64,000 nucleotides of DNA. It comes from an uncultured Collinsella sp. (GTDB lineage: Bacteria; Actinomycetota; Coriobacteriia; Coriobacteriales; Coriobacteriaceae). The DNA lies in contig CAAFZX010000020.1 of assembly GCA_900767675.1 (NCBI GenBank), positions 16,212 to 80,211 on the forward strand, read 5' to 3'. This document shows positions 36,382 to 46,209 of this stretch, piece after piece; the first letter of the stretch is position 1, and the number at the start of each line of letters is the position of its first letter. The notes under the pieces were generated by a model. The model made no database searches, was not told the origin of the DNA, and saw only the letters and a list, made by a program, of their open reading frames with translations. The translations under genes and the position numbers were made by a program.

Positions 36382-37758
36382 CTACTCCTCCACGGCCTGC
36401 GTGCCGGCGGCACGGGCCAAATCATCGATTGCAAGGGTATCGGCACTCAGGGCGCGGTGACGCCCGTCAAGCGCGGGCTCACCGGCCTGCTCCACGGCCA
36501 GTGACTCGCCGGTACGCATGTACCACGCGGCGCGACGACCCCAGACCAGCGCCTCGAGCAGGCTGTTCGATGCAAGGCGGTTCTTGCCGTGCACGCCATT
36601 GCAAGCCGTCTCGCCGGCGGCATAGAGCTCGGGCATCGAGGTGCGGCCGTCCTTGTCGACCCACACGCCGCCCATAAAGTAGTGCTGCGTGGGTGTGACG
36701 GGAATGGGCTCGTCCAAGATGTCGCGGCCGTCCTCCAGACAGCGCGCACGAATATTGGCAAAGTGCCCGGTCACCACGTCGCGCTCGACGGGGGCAAAGC
36801 TCAGCCACTCGTGCTCGACGCCGTCCCGCTTCATCTGCTCGCGGATGGCGGCAGCAACCACATCGCGCGGCTGGAGCTCATCGGTAAAGCGCTCGCCGGC
36901 GGCGTTGAGCAAAATCGCGCCCTCGCCGCGGCAGCTCTCGCTGATCAGGAAGGTGCGGCCCGGCTGCGGCGAGAACAGTCCCGTGGGATGAATCTGCACG
37001 TAGTCCAGGTGCTCCATCGTGATGCCGTGCTCCTGCGCGATGTAGCAGGCGTCACCGGTGAGCTGCGGGTAGTTGGTCGAATGGTCGTACACGCCACCGA
37101 TACCACCCGTTGCCCACAGCGTATGGCGGGCATGGATCTTAAACGGCTTGCCGGCATGTACGCCCTCGGCGGCATTTGCCAGCTCGTCGGCGGGACGAAC
37201 CGAGTTATCCTCGTCCACGGGAACGGCGACGACGCCGGCGCACACCGTAGCGTCATCGCGCTCGGCGGTCAGGATGTCGGTCATGGCAACGTGTTCGAGA
37301 ATCTGCACGTTGTCCAGCTTGCGGACAGCCTGGAGCAGCTTGGTCGTAATCTCCTTGCCCGTAATATCGGCATGGAAGGCGATGCGCGGGCGGCTGTGTG
37401 CGCCCTCGCGGGTAAAGTCGAGGCTGCCGTCGGCCTTGCGCTCAAAGTCCACGCCCATGGCCAGCAGGTCGTTGATGACCGAACGGCTCGAGCGAATCAT
37501 GATGTCAACACTCTCGCGGCGGTTCTCGTAATGGCCGGCGTGCATGGTGTCCTCAAAGAAGGCATCGTAGTCAGAACCCTCGGGCAGTACGCAGATGCCG
37601 CCCTGCGCGAGCATCGAGTCGCACTCGTCGACAGCGCCCTTGGAGAGCATGATCACGCGCGTGCTCGTCGGCAGATTGAGAGCCGCATACAGGCCTGCCA
37701 CGCCGCAACCGGCAATGACAACGTCACACTCCATATCGGGGTATTGTTTGGTTTCCAC
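36382..37758 (-). CDS. nadB: L-aspartate oxidase
   Basis: 458 residues from the GTG at 37758, behind GGGAGAGGA; the frame to 37803 has no ribosome site. FAD-binding N terminus (VVIAGCGVAGLYAALN), the succinate-dehydrogenase-like substrate region (HPTGL, ESCRGEGAILLN) and the C-terminal FAD contact (GVHGKNRLASNSLLEALVWG). It oxidises aspartate to iminoaspartate for NadA. In anaerobes fumarate is the likely electron acceptor. Shorter than E. coli NadB because the C-terminal helical domain is reduced. Confidence 0.95.
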   Translation of the reverse strand: METKQYPDMECDVVIAGCGVAGLYAALNLPTSTRVIMLSKGAVDECDSMLAQGGICVLPEGSDYDAFFEDTMHAGHYENRRESVDIMIRSSRSVINDLLAMGVDFERKADGSLDFTREGAHSRPRIAFHADITGKEITTKLLQAVRKLDNVQILEHVAMTDILTAERDDATVCAGVVAVPVDEDNSVRPADELANAAEGVHAGKPFKIHARHTLWATGGIGGVYDHSTNYPQLTGDACYIAQEHGITMEHLDYVQIHPTGLFSPQPGRTFLISESCRGEGAILLNAAGERFTDELQPRDVVAAAIREQMKRDGVEHEWLSFAPVERDVVTGHFANIRARCLEDGRDILDEPIPVTPTQHYFMGGVWVDKDGRTSMPELYAAGETACNGVHGKNRLASNSLLEALVWGRRAAWYMRTGESLAVEQAGEPALDGRHRALSADTLAIDDLARAAGTQAVEE

Positions 37759-37814
37759 AGGAATCCTCTCCCTTGTAATGTGGCATAAGGAATGGTCCCT
37801 CATGTCACATTGGC

Positions 37815-38840
37815 TTAGCGCGCCGCGTACTCAAGCATGCGGTCGAGCGTGAGCTTGGCCTGATCGGCGGCCTCGTCCGACACGCCAATCTGCACCTCGC
37901 CCTCGCCCGTCTCCAGGCAGTGCACGAGCTTTTCGAGCGTGATGAGATCCATGTTGACGCAGGTGGGCTGCACCGCAGGGAAGTAGAACTTCTTGCCGGT
38001 GCCCTGGCAGCGGCGCTCGAGTTCGTAGAGCACGCCACGGACCGTCACGATGATGAACTCGCTGGCGTCCGACTCCTCGGCATATTTGATGATGCCGGCA
38101 GTAGAGCCGATGTAGTCGGCCTCGGCCAGGACGTCGGCCTTGCACTCGGGGTGCGCCAGCACGAGCGCGTCGGGGTGCGCCTCCTGCGCGTCGACGATCT
38201 GCTCGACCGTGATGATGTGATGACGCGGGCAGTAGCCGTTGTTGAGAATGACGTGCTTTTGGGGTACCTGCTCGGCCACAAAGCGGCCCAGGTTCTGGTC
38301 GGGAATGAACAAGATGTGCTGCTGCGGCAGCTCGGAGACAATCTTGACGGCGTTAGAGCTGGTAACGCACACGTCACTCCAGCTCTTGATCTCGACCGTC
38401 GAGTTGACGTAGCACACCACGGCCAGGTCGTCGCCATACTCGGCGCGCGCCGCGTCGACCGTCTCGCGCTTGACCATGTGCGCCATGGGACAGTCCGCGC
38501 CCGGCTCGGGCAGCAGCACGGTCTTGGTGGGATTGAGCAGCTTGGCGCTCTCGCCCATAAACTCCACGCCGCACAGCACGATAGTCTGCTGCGGTAGGCT
38601 TTTGGCGAGCTTTGCCAGGTAGAAGCTGTCGCCGACGTAATCGGCCACAGCCTGAACCTCGGGCGCCACATAGTAGTGCGCCAGGATCACCGCGTCACGT
38701 TGGGTTTTTAGTTGCTGAATGGCCTCGACAAGCTCTGCGGGCACCAGTGCCGCGCGCTCCGTTGCCGTCGTTGCCGATGCTAGGCCGGCCGCGATATCGC
38801 GTGCAAGCTCCGACGCATCCATGTTCGCGCTCTGTGCCAT
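37815..38840 (-). CDS. nadA: Quinolinate synthase
   Basis: 341 residues; ATG 38840 behind AGGGG. Condenses iminoaspartate with dihydroxyacetone phosphate to quinolinate on a [4Fe-4S] cluster. Visible motifs: VILAHYYVAPEVQAVADYVG, LCGVEFMGESAKLLNP, FIPDQNLG, GYCPRHH and HPEC, which include the expected cluster Cys positions. First gene of the NAD operon; a 19-bp perfect palindrome lies 42 bp upstream. Confidence 0.97.
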   Translation of the reverse strand: MAQSANMDASELARDIAAGLASATTATERAALVPAELVEAIQQLKTQRDAVILAHYYVAPEVQAVADYVGDSFYLAKLAKSLPQQTIVLCGVEFMGESAKLLNPTKTVLLPEPGADCPMAHMVKRETVDAARAEYGDDLAVVCYVNSTVEIKSWSDVCVTSSNAVKIVSELPQQHILFIPDQNLGRFVAEQVPQKHVILNNGYCPRHHIITVEQIVDAQEAHPDALVLAHPECKADVLAEADYIGSTAGIIKYAEESDASEFIIVTVRGVLYELERRCQGTGKKFYFPAVQPTCVNMDLITLEKLVHCLETGEGEVQIGVSDEAADQAKLTLDRMLEYAAR

Positions 38841-38881
38841 CAAGGCCCCTCTCTTTTGGCGAATCTTGGGGCTTTAGTATG

Positions 38882-38925
38882 ACACCTGGCTTTACAGCTG
38901 ACAAGACAGCTGTAAAGCCAGGTGT
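38882..38925 (-). promoter_or_regulatory. 19-bp perfect palindrome upstream of nadA; candidate NiaR operator
   Basis: Arms ACACCTGGCTTTACAGCTG (38882-38900) and CAGCTGTAAAGCCAGGTGT (38907-38925) around ACAAGA. Its position at the nad operon promoter and the presence of niaR in the operon suggest an operator, but the arms are longer than a usual repressor site, and it could instead be one of the dispersed palindromes or a terminator. Confidence 0.5.
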
Positions 38926-38944
38926 AAAGTTGAAATAAAGATTC

Positions 38945-39013
38945 AATCATGGGGCGGGTCCATTTTCGAACTGGCAAGCTGAGGATAGTTGAAAATGGAC
39001 CCGCCCCATGATT
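38945..39013. repeat. 23-bp perfect inverted repeat
   Basis: Arms at 38945-38967 (AATCATGGGGCGGGTCCATT..) and 38991-39013 with a 23-nt centre. No coding potential. It lies between the nadA palindrome and the MITE-like element. Confidence 0.85.
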
Positions 39014-39046
39014 CGAGCAGCCCGTTTTGTCCTGGACCAAGGGGCA

Positions 39047-39255
39047 GTGGGCAAAAAATGGCAAATATGAGTACTGTTACCAAATTGATGGCAGCGATTT
39101 TTCGGTCCAATACGTCAGAATCGCCTTATTTGAGGCACATTCATGGCACTGTCGGACGAAAATCAATGCTGTTTTGGCCCAACGAACGGAATTTTGGGGC
39201 CATTTGGCTGCTACTAATATGGTGACAGTACTCATATTTGGACTTTTTTGCCCAC
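39047..39255. mobile_element. MITE-like element, 209 bp, long terminal inverted repeats
   Basis: Both ends read GTGGGCAAAAAA inward, followed after a 3-nt mismatch by CAAATATGAGTACTGT, so terminal inverted repeats run about 38 bp with few mismatches. The interior is AT-rich against a GC-rich chromosome and has no credible gene. I see no clear target-site duplication. A non-autonomous transposable element is the simplest reading. Confidence 0.6.
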
Positions 39256-39325
39256 CGGCTTCCAGGTGGCCCTGGAAAACGGGCCCGGATGGCGAGATCC
39301 GGGCCCGTCGGGAGCTGTCGCGCGA

Positions 39326-42300
39326 CTAGGAGCGACGCTTCACGACCAAAGCCAACAGCAGAGCCGCTACGCCGGCAGCGAGCACGACACCAGCCATGAC
39401 ATACGTGCTGTCGCCGGACTCAGGCAACGTCTCCTTGCCAGCCTTCTTCTTAGGCTTGGAAGTCGTAGTCGTGGTCGTAGTAGTCGTAGTGGTCTGGCCA
39501 GGAGCGGGCTTGGCAGCCTCGGCAACGGTGAAGGTCGTCTCTGCCGTGCCCGTGCTCGAAACCACGCTCAGCTTATGCTCGCCCACGCCGAGCGTATTCA
39601 GGAAGCTCGCCTTGAGCGTCACGATCGTAGAGCCCTCGGTGAGCACGTAGTTCTCGGCAGCGACCTCCTTATCGTCAACCAGCACCTTCTGGAAGAACAC
39701 GAGCGGCGCGTTCGAGCGGAAGCTCAGGTCCTTGGCGGCCTCGACCACCATCGTCTGGCCCTTACCGTCGGTGATCTCGGGCTTCAGAATCGCGATCTCC
39801 TCGGTCTTGCCCTTCTCGCGGCAGACGGTGCACTCCTGATGCTTCTCACCCTTGGCCTCGACCGTCGCCGGCTTGTCGACGACCCACTTAAAGGTGTGCC
39901 CAGCCTTGTCGATGATCTCGCCGCAGCGGCAGACGTGCCAGTGATTCTGAGCGTCGTGCGCCCAGCCAGAGCCGTCGGGCTCGTGCTTGAGGACACCCTC
40001 GACCGTCACATTCACGTCGCCCTCGACATCCTTGAGCTCATAGGTGCCCTTGTCGGAGAGCTCGATGGCCTTACCGTCGACCTTGACGGCGTAGCCCTTG
40101 CCCGCAAAGTACGCGCTGTCGATGCTCATGGTGAGCGTTGCGGTCCCATGCCAATCAAGCTCGGTTGCCGTCGAGGTGAGCGCATAGCCCACCTGATTGC
40201 TCGGCAGTGTCACGACCAGCTTGGGACCGGCCGCCACGGTAACCTCGGTGGCGGAAGAGGCGTCGTAGTTGGCCTTGGCCTGGTAGCGCACCTCATACGT
40301 GCCGGCGGCGAGATCATTGAGCTCGGTCACGCCCTCGTCCACGGCCTGATACTCGGCGGCATCCTTGGCGCGCCACTCCATCGTCGCGTTAACGCCCACG
40401 ATCTTGCCGTCACGCTTGCCGCTCACGGTCTCGGCCTCGGCCTGGACCACCGGCGCGCCCTGCGCGGCGTTCTTGATGGAGAACTTGCACGTCAGGCCAT
40501 CGGTCGGCAGTGCGTAGTTGCCCGCTGCCTTGCCCGTCAGCGCGGTGAGGGTTGCCATGTAAGAAGCGCCGACCTCGGTCTGGGAGCCTTCGACGGTCGC
40601 ACCAAGGTCATCATCGTCGACGACGTTGGCGAGCGTTGCCTCGGGGCAGTGCTCCCTGCCGTCGTAGACAAACTCGCTGGTGCCCCACGTCACGGTGAGC
40701 AGCCGCTGGTTGATGGTGAACACGCCATCGACGAACGTGATGTTGTAGTTGGGGTTGGCGTCCTTTGCCTGCGTCAGGTGCAGAGCATAGCCGCCGTCAC
40801 GCACGTTGTCGTTATTTTCGCGCTCGATCTCAATACCCTGAAGGCTCTCGCCCTCGACAAGCTCGCCGGATGCGATCGCCCACGTAAACACGGGGTCGGC
40901 CTCGCCGTAGGTCTTGGAAGAGTCATCGGCCGCAACCGTAATCGCGCACGGCTTGACCTCGAGCGTGACCTCGCCCTCGGCGGTCGCACCATCAATCGTC
41001 ACCTTGTAGGCAACTTTCAGCTTGCCGACGTCGCGGATCTCGGGGGCCTTGGGGGACCAGTTCTCGCCGTCGGTGCTGTACTGAGCCGTCGCACCCTCGG
41101 GAAGACTCGTCGCATCAACCGTGTGATAGTCGCCGTCGTACTCACCAGAGTAGCCGACGATGGCAGCAGCCGGAATCTCGACCTCGGCAAGCTTGTGACC
41201 GCAGACCTTGCACTTCTGTTGCTTGGAGCCCTTCTCGGTTGCCGTGGGGGCCTTGACGACGACCCACTCAAAGTCGTGCTCGGCCTCGTCGATCTTGCCA
41301 CCACAGGCGCACTGATGCCAATGCGTATCGTCGTCGGAGAGCCACTCATCGCTCACAGCCTCGTGCTTACGCACGCCCTCGACGGTGACGACGAGGTCGC
41401 TCTCGGCGTTCTGAACGGTGAACTCTCCACGCGCGTCGGGCGTCACAACGGCATTGTTGACCTTGACGGCGTAAGAGTCGTTGTCAGTAAAGTAGCCGCT
41501 CTCAATACTGACAGTGAGGGTGGTTGATCCGTGCCAGTCAAGCTCGTCCGGGTTCGCCGTGATCGTATAGCCGACCTGCTTGGCAGGCAGCGTCACGACG
41601 AGCTTGCCGCCGGCATTAACGGTAACCTCGGTGGCGGTGGAGGCGTCATGGTCGCTATCGGCGCGGTAACGCACCTCGTACGTGCCGACAGCACAATCCG
41701 CAATCTCAGTCACGCCTTCGGGCACGCCCTGATACTCGCCAGAGTCCTTGGCGCGCCACTCCATCTTCGTGTCGACGCCCGTAATCTTACCGTCGGACTT
41801 GCCACTCACAGTCTCGGCCGTGGCCTGGACCTTCGGCGCGCCCTGGGGCGCCTTCTTGATGGAGAACTCACACGTCAGGCCTTCGGCGGGAAGCTTGTAG
41901 TTACCCGCATCGTCGCCCGTCAGCTCGGTGATTTTCGCCGTGTAGGTGCCAGCCTTGACCTTGGCGCCGTCGACGTACGCGGAGACATCGTCGCCTTCGA
42001 TGGCATTGTGGAGCTTCGCTTGGGGGCAGTGCTTCTCGCCGTCGTAGGTGAACTCAGTAGTGGTGTCCCACGTTACGGAGACCTCGCGCTTGTCGATCGT
42101 AAAGGCGCCATCCTTGAACGTAATCTTGTAATTGAAGTTGGCGCCCTCAAGCTGCGTCAGGTGCAGAGCATAGCCGCCGTCGCGCACGTTGTCGTCATCT
42201 TCACGCTCGATTTCAATGCCCTGAAGGCTCTCGCCCTCAACGAGCTCGCCAGAAGTGACGTCATACGTAAACTTGGGATCGTCCTCACCATAGGTCTTGG

Positions 42301-45300
42301 AAGCGTCCTGCGCTGCGACCGTTATCGCACGCGGTTTGACCTCAAGCGTCACCTTGCCTTCGACCGCCGCGTCACCAATCGTGACGCGATAGTCGATCGT
42401 CACACTGCCGGCGTCCTTAATACTGGGCGCAACGCTCGTCCAGCCGCCGTCAGCAGCCTTGTACTCAACGACGGCGCCCTCGGGAAGGGCCGAGGCATCG
42501 ACAGAGTGATCCTTGCCGTCATATTTGCCCGAATAACCCTTAACAGCCAGGGCCGGGACCTCTACCGTGCCCGACTCATGGCCGCACACGGAGCACGTTC
42601 CATGTTTGGAGCCGGTCTCGGTAACCGTCGGCTGCTTGTCGATCGTCCATTTATACGCATGCTCGGCGTACATCTTAATTGTGAAGGTCTCTTTATTGCC
42701 GGCAGCATCTATAGCCACGATTACGTGCTCGGCACCAGCATCGCCTTCAGCGGCCTTAGCCGTGTACTTTTCGTCCTTGCCAGCCTTGAGCTCCACGCCG
42801 TTATCGGTAACCGTCACTGTTTCGTCGCGGTCATCGAACACGTCAAACGAAACGCTCTCGCAGTAGGCCTTATCTACCCAGAGGTCATAAATGGTGGGGG
42901 CGTAAGTATCCACGTAGGTATAACGTTCTTCATCCCACCTGCCGTTGCAAACCCTGCAGACCTTTTGACGAACACCATCGGCCTCAGGCGTGGCGGGCGT
43001 AACGATCTCATATTTCCACCTGCAGGGCTGGCGCTCCTGAGCCTTCTTGCAATACTTGCAGACCTTAACGTGGCTACCTTCGCCATTCGGCTTCCAAGCT
43101 GCATTGTCAGCAACGGCATGAGGACCCTGCTCGATCTTGACCTCGGCATCGGGCGACGCATTGTGGTTGTTATCCTCGGCATAGCGAACGTAGTACGTTC
43201 CCGACTTCGCAAGACCGGTCAGTTTATCGTCAGACGTTATCTTCTGGTAGTCTTTGCTGAATTCGTGGCGGTATTCCATTTTCTTGGTCACGCCCGAGAT
43301 GGAGCCGTCCTTGCTGCTGCACGTGGTCCAATTATTGCCCACGAGCCCAGCCGGCGCTTCCTGGTCTGCCTTGGAAATCTTCACGGTCGCTTGGCCCGTA
43401 ACGGTCAGGTAGTCGGAAGCCGTCACACGGTAACGGGTTGTGTACTCGGCCGCATTGCGATAGGTCGGCTTTTTCGTCGTCCAATCGCCACCCTCTTCGC
43501 AGTACTCGATCTTCATATCCGCCGGCTGGGGGTCATTCTTGACGTTGACCGTAATGCCGTGCTCTTTGCCGTCATAGGCGCCCTCAAAGCCAGTGACCTC
43601 AAGGTCAAAGCGCGAAACATCAACGATCTCCCACTTGAGCGTCAGAACACTTGTGGTGCCGCCATCGGTCGTGAAGTTGCCCTTACCGATGACAATGCAC
43701 TCGTATTGCCCTGGCTCGGTCTGCTTCAGTCCGGATTCACTTCGAGCGCTGAGCTCGTAATCCTTGCCCTCAACGAGATCGACCCACTCACCGGCACCGT
43801 TTTTGAACTTTGCACTTTCGACGACAGGCTGATGCTCCTTGCCGTCATAGGCATACTTGCCCGCGCCCTTGCCGCCGTCTTTAAGGGTGAACTGGTAGGA
43901 TTGACCCCTAACCAGGCGACGCGGCGAAATCTCAAAGGCCTTCTTGCCCTCGAGCGTCTGACCAGAGGCAGTCTTAAAGCTCGTGACGACATAGTAGTAG
44001 CCAGCGTCCGCCGGAGCATCCTTGAGCTTGGTGCCGTTTTTATATGCCTCGGCGTCCGCCTGGGACTTGCACTGATACCACGTGAATTCATCGCTGGCCG
44101 TCACGCCCATCTGCTCTAGATTCCACGCGCCGTCCTTATTCAAAGCAATCTTTACCGGGCAACCGTCATAGACAAGTTCGATGCTCTGAGAGCTCGTTGC
44201 CTTGGACATGGAGAGCTCATACGTGGCCCTCAGGTACTTTTTGGGCTCACCGCTCTCGTCCTTGCCATATTCGCACTCGCTGTTGCGGAACGGGCCCACG
44301 CACGAAGCGCGAACGCCCAAACCGTCAGCCTCAACGTTCCACTTGTGCTGGTGGATGGTCTCGCGGAAGGTGAGGTCGCCGTTAAGGTTCACGACCTCGT
44401 ACTTGTCGGAGTTGTCGTCGTTCTCGGACGAGCCGTCTGGCACAACGCCTTCGATCTTGTTGGATTCGCAGGTGCCAAGGACACGCGACTTTACGCCATT
44501 ACTGTCCGCAGTCTCCTCAATCGAGATCCAAACATTGTCTCCAAAGCCTCCGCGTACGGAGAAGTCAGACGCGATATTCAGCGCCGGGACGTTGGCATCG
44601 ACACTCTTTTTCTTCGGGACATACAGGCTCTTGGCGGTTCCCGTAGCCTTATCAGCTTCAGTGTACTTGTCGCCATAATTAGTATCGTCGGCGTGGCTGT
44701 TCTTCCAGTAGCTCGCGATTTCCGGCGATCCGTTAAGGGTAAGGGTTCCGGCAGCGTATACCACGCACGTATTGCCGCGCGCGCCATAGCGAGAAATTTC
44801 GCCGCCGTTTATGTTGCAGCGAGCGCTTCGTGCAACATTAAGGGCATCGACTGTCAAAGTGTTGTCGGCCGAGCTCGAACGCGTGCTGTGGAAGTTGCTC
44901 ATCTTGCAGTCGTTGAGGTTGACCGTAGCGTTGGTGACGCCCATCACGCCTGCGACAGCATAGGTATTAAGGACAGAAGAATTAGCAAAATAACGAGCCG
45001 CTTCGACTGAGCTGTAACTATTGTTCGTCTGCCTGACGCCCACGTTCTCCCCATTGCTGCCAGTGAAGCTGCAATTGTTGAACGTCGCCGTCAATTTTGC
45101 GACAGCGCTTCCATCTTTGGGCATCTTAAAGCTGCTGTTGCCATCGACGGAAACAGCACCATTGAAGTCTCCGGACGTATCGTAGAATTCGCAGCCGGTA
45201 AAAGTCGCCGTGAAGGAGTTGGTGTTGCCGCCAGTCGTACTCCGGCCCTCGCGGAAGAGGTGTACGGGGACGGCATACTCTTGGGCGTTGCCCGCCACTG

Positions 45301-45970
45301 CGCCCGATTTGCCAACATAGCCTTGGATCTTCATTTTTTCGAACTTGGCGGTTAACTTGCCCTCGGTGCTACCCAGGGAAATCGCAGGCACCTTTTGCTC
45401 GTACTTGCTGCCATACGAGAGAATGAAATTCTGCGAGCCGTCGCCAACCCCCAGGCCAACCGAGATGTCGCCCGATGCCTTTTTGTAGCCACCGCTGTAA
45501 TAGCGGTCGGTCAAAAAGCCGCTTACGGACTCAAATTGCTTTTGGTTTCTATGGAAGCTGACGCACGGATTGTTGACACCGATGAACTCGATATTGCTAC
45601 CCTGTTTGATGTTGAACAGCCATCGAGTTTGCTCAACCCGCCAGTTAGTCTTATCGTTCACGTAGACCGTACCATCGATGTAAATCCTCACAGGATTAAT
45701 CCGAGACGCATCCGGCGCGTCGATGGTGTAACCCGAAGATGGCGTGACCTCACCCTCAGCCGTCTTAAGTACGTAACTGCCCGGCTCGGTGATTTGGACG
45801 GGTTCGTTGTTGGCCTGCTTAAGCGACAGCACCTCCGCCCTCACCCCGTCGGGCATAACCTGCGTCTCGGCGTTTGCCACGGCCGGCGTCGCCACGAGCG
45901 CGCATGCCACGGTTGCGATACCCAGCAGACGCATCAACGCAGCGCGCATCCCCATCTTCTTCTCCTTCAT
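39326..45970 (-). CDS. Giant cell-surface protein with MBG-type repeats and LPxTG-like anchor
   Basis: 2,214 residues; ATG 45970 behind AAGGGAG. Signal peptide (1-35, ending AVANAE). An N-terminal region (about 40-560) with regularly spaced beta segments may be a beta-helix. From about 600 on there are bacterial Ig-like/MBG-type modules with YDGKEH and KTYGE signatures, interleaved with small Cys-pair modules (CxxC near CKYC, CSVCGH, CKVCGH, CTVC). Two long modules are tandem duplicates. The tail has a Thr run, then LPESG, a hydrophobic span and KRRS: a sortase signal with Ser in place of the usual Thr. Probable adhesin; ligand unknown. Confidence 0.88.
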   Translation of the reverse strand: MKEKKMGMRAALMRLLGIATVACALVATPAVANAETQVMPDGVRAEVLSLKQANNEPVQITEPGSYVLKTAEGEVTPSSGYTIDAPDASRINPVRIYIDGTVYVNDKTNWRVEQTRWLFNIKQGSNIEFIGVNNPCVSFHRNQKQFESVSGFLTDRYYSGGYKKASGDISVGLGVGDGSQNFILSYGSKYEQKVPAISLGSTEGKLTAKFEKMKIQGYVGKSGAVAGNAQEYAVPVHLFREGRSTTGGNTNSFTATFTGCEFYDTSGDFNGAVSVDGNSSFKMPKDGSAVAKLTATFNNCSFTGSNGENVGVRQTNNSYSSVEAARYFANSSVLNTYAVAGVMGVTNATVNLNDCKMSNFHSTRSSSADNTLTVDALNVARSARCNINGGEISRYGARGNTCVVYAAGTLTLNGSPEIASYWKNSHADDTNYGDKYTEADKATGTAKSLYVPKKKSVDANVPALNIASDFSVRGGFGDNVWISIEETADSNGVKSRVLGTCESNKIEGVVPDGSSENDDNSDKYEVVNLNGDLTFRETIHQHKWNVEADGLGVRASCVGPFRNSECEYGKDESGEPKKYLRATYELSMSKATSSQSIELVYDGCPVKIALNKDGAWNLEQMGVTASDEFTWYQCKSQADAEAYKNGTKLKDAPADAGYYYVVTSFKTASGQTLEGKKAFEISPRRLVRGQSYQFTLKDGGKGAGKYAYDGKEHQPVVESAKFKNGAGEWVDLVEGKDYELSARSESGLKQTEPGQYECIVIGKGNFTTDGGTTSVLTLKWEIVDVSRFDLEVTGFEGAYDGKEHGITVNVKNDPQPADMKIEYCEEGGDWTTKKPTYRNAAEYTTRYRVTASDYLTVTGQATVKISKADQEAPAGLVGNNWTTCSSKDGSISGVTKKMEYRHEFSKDYQKITSDDKLTGLAKSGTYYVRYAEDNNHNASPDAEVKIEQGPHAVADNAAWKPNGEGSHVKVCKYCKKAQERQPCRWKYEIVTPATPEADGVRQKVCRVCNGRWDEERYTYVDTYAPTIYDLWVDKAYCESVSFDVFDDRDETVTVTDNGVELKAGKDEKYTAKAAEGDAGAEHVIVAIDAAGNKETFTIKMYAEHAYKWTIDKQPTVTETGSKHGTCSVCGHESGTVEVPALAVKGYSGKYDGKDHSVDASALPEGAVVEYKAADGGWTSVAPSIKDAGSVTIDYRVTIGDAAVEGKVTLEVKPRAITVAAQDASKTYGEDDPKFTYDVTSGELVEGESLQGIEIEREDDDNVRDGGYALHLTQLEGANFNYKITFKDGAFTIDKREVSVTWDTTTEFTYDGEKHCPQAKLHNAIEGDDVSAYVDGAKVKAGTYTAKITELTGDDAGNYKLPAEGLTCEFSIKKAPQGAPKVQATAETVSGKSDGKITGVDTKMEWRAKDSGEYQGVPEGVTEIADCAVGTYEVRYRADSDHDASTATEVTVNAGGKLVVTLPAKQVGYTITANPDELDWHGSTTLTVSIESGYFTDNDSYAVKVNNAVVTPDARGEFTVQNAESDLVVTVEGVRKHEAVSDEWLSDDDTHWHQCACGGKIDEAEHDFEWVVVKAPTATEKGSKQQKCKVCGHKLAEVEIPAAAIVGYSGEYDGDYHTVDATSLPEGATAQYSTDGENWSPKAPEIRDVGKLKVAYKVTIDGATAEGEVTLEVKPCAITVAADDSSKTYGEADPVFTWAIASGELVEGESLQGIEIERENNDNVRDGGYALHLTQAKDANPNYNITFVDGVFTINQRLLTVTWGTSEFVYDGREHCPEATLANVVDDDDLGATVEGSQTEVGASYMATLTALTGKAAGNYALPTDGLTCKFSIKNAAQGAPVVQAEAETVSGKRDGKIVGVNATMEWRAKDAAEYQAVDEGVTELNDLAAGTYEVRYQAKANYDASSATEVTVAAGPKLVVTLPSNQVGYALTSTATELDWHGTATLTMSIDSAYFAGKGYAVKVDGKAIELSDKGTYELKDVEGDVNVTVEGVLKHEPDGSGWAHDAQNHWHVCRCGEIIDKAGHTFKWVVDKPATVEAKGEKHQECTVCREKGKTEEIAILKPEITDGKGQTMVVEAAKDLSFRSNAPLVFFQKVLVDDKEVAAENYVLTEGSTIVTLKASFLNTLGVGEHKLSVVSSTGTAETTFTVAEAAKPAPGQTTTTTTTTTTTSKPKKKAGKETLPESGDSTYVMAGVVLAAGVAALLLALVVKRRS
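39790..42545 (-). repeat. Two tandem ~1.38-kb coding repeats inside the surface protein gene
   Basis: Unit 1 (about 42545-41165) and unit 2 (about 41160-39790) encode the same order of modules: GYSGxYDG, KPxAITVAA, KTYGExDP, GELVEGESLQGIEIERE, NVRDGGYALHLTQ, TVTW, NYxLPxxGLTC, TVSGKxDGKI, MEWRAKD, VGYxxT, DWHGxxTLT and HWHxCxCG. They have diverged enough to be old, but long identical stretches remain. Confidence 0.85.
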
Positions 45971-46209
45971 CGTTCAGCTCCCTTACCCCTATGCTTTCGC
46001 GATGTCCGATATCGCTTGGCGCGGCCGGCATGGTCCCTCGCCAGCCGCCAGCTCAAATTGACATATATATCCACCTGGTATTGTGCAACCGCATGTTTTG
46101 ACACCCTGCCGCTCGGCGCGAGTTGCGTACCGTGGGGCGCAAACGGAACGCACCCCCGCGGGTGGCGCGTGCACGATGTGGCAAAATCGAGGTACCAAGG
46201 GGGCCCAAT
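45971..46209. promoter_or_regulatory. Divergent promoter region: surface protein and two-component system
   Basis: 239 bp between the minus-strand surface protein and the plus-strand response regulator. An AT-rich island around 46060-46085 (TTGACATATATAT) could supply promoter elements in either direction. LytTR-type direct repeats were not identified with confidence. Confidence 0.35.

Noticed and set aside
39027..39329. 100-codon ORF across the MITE-like element
   Set aside because: Crosses both terminal inverted repeats, has no ribosome site and no recognisable domain.
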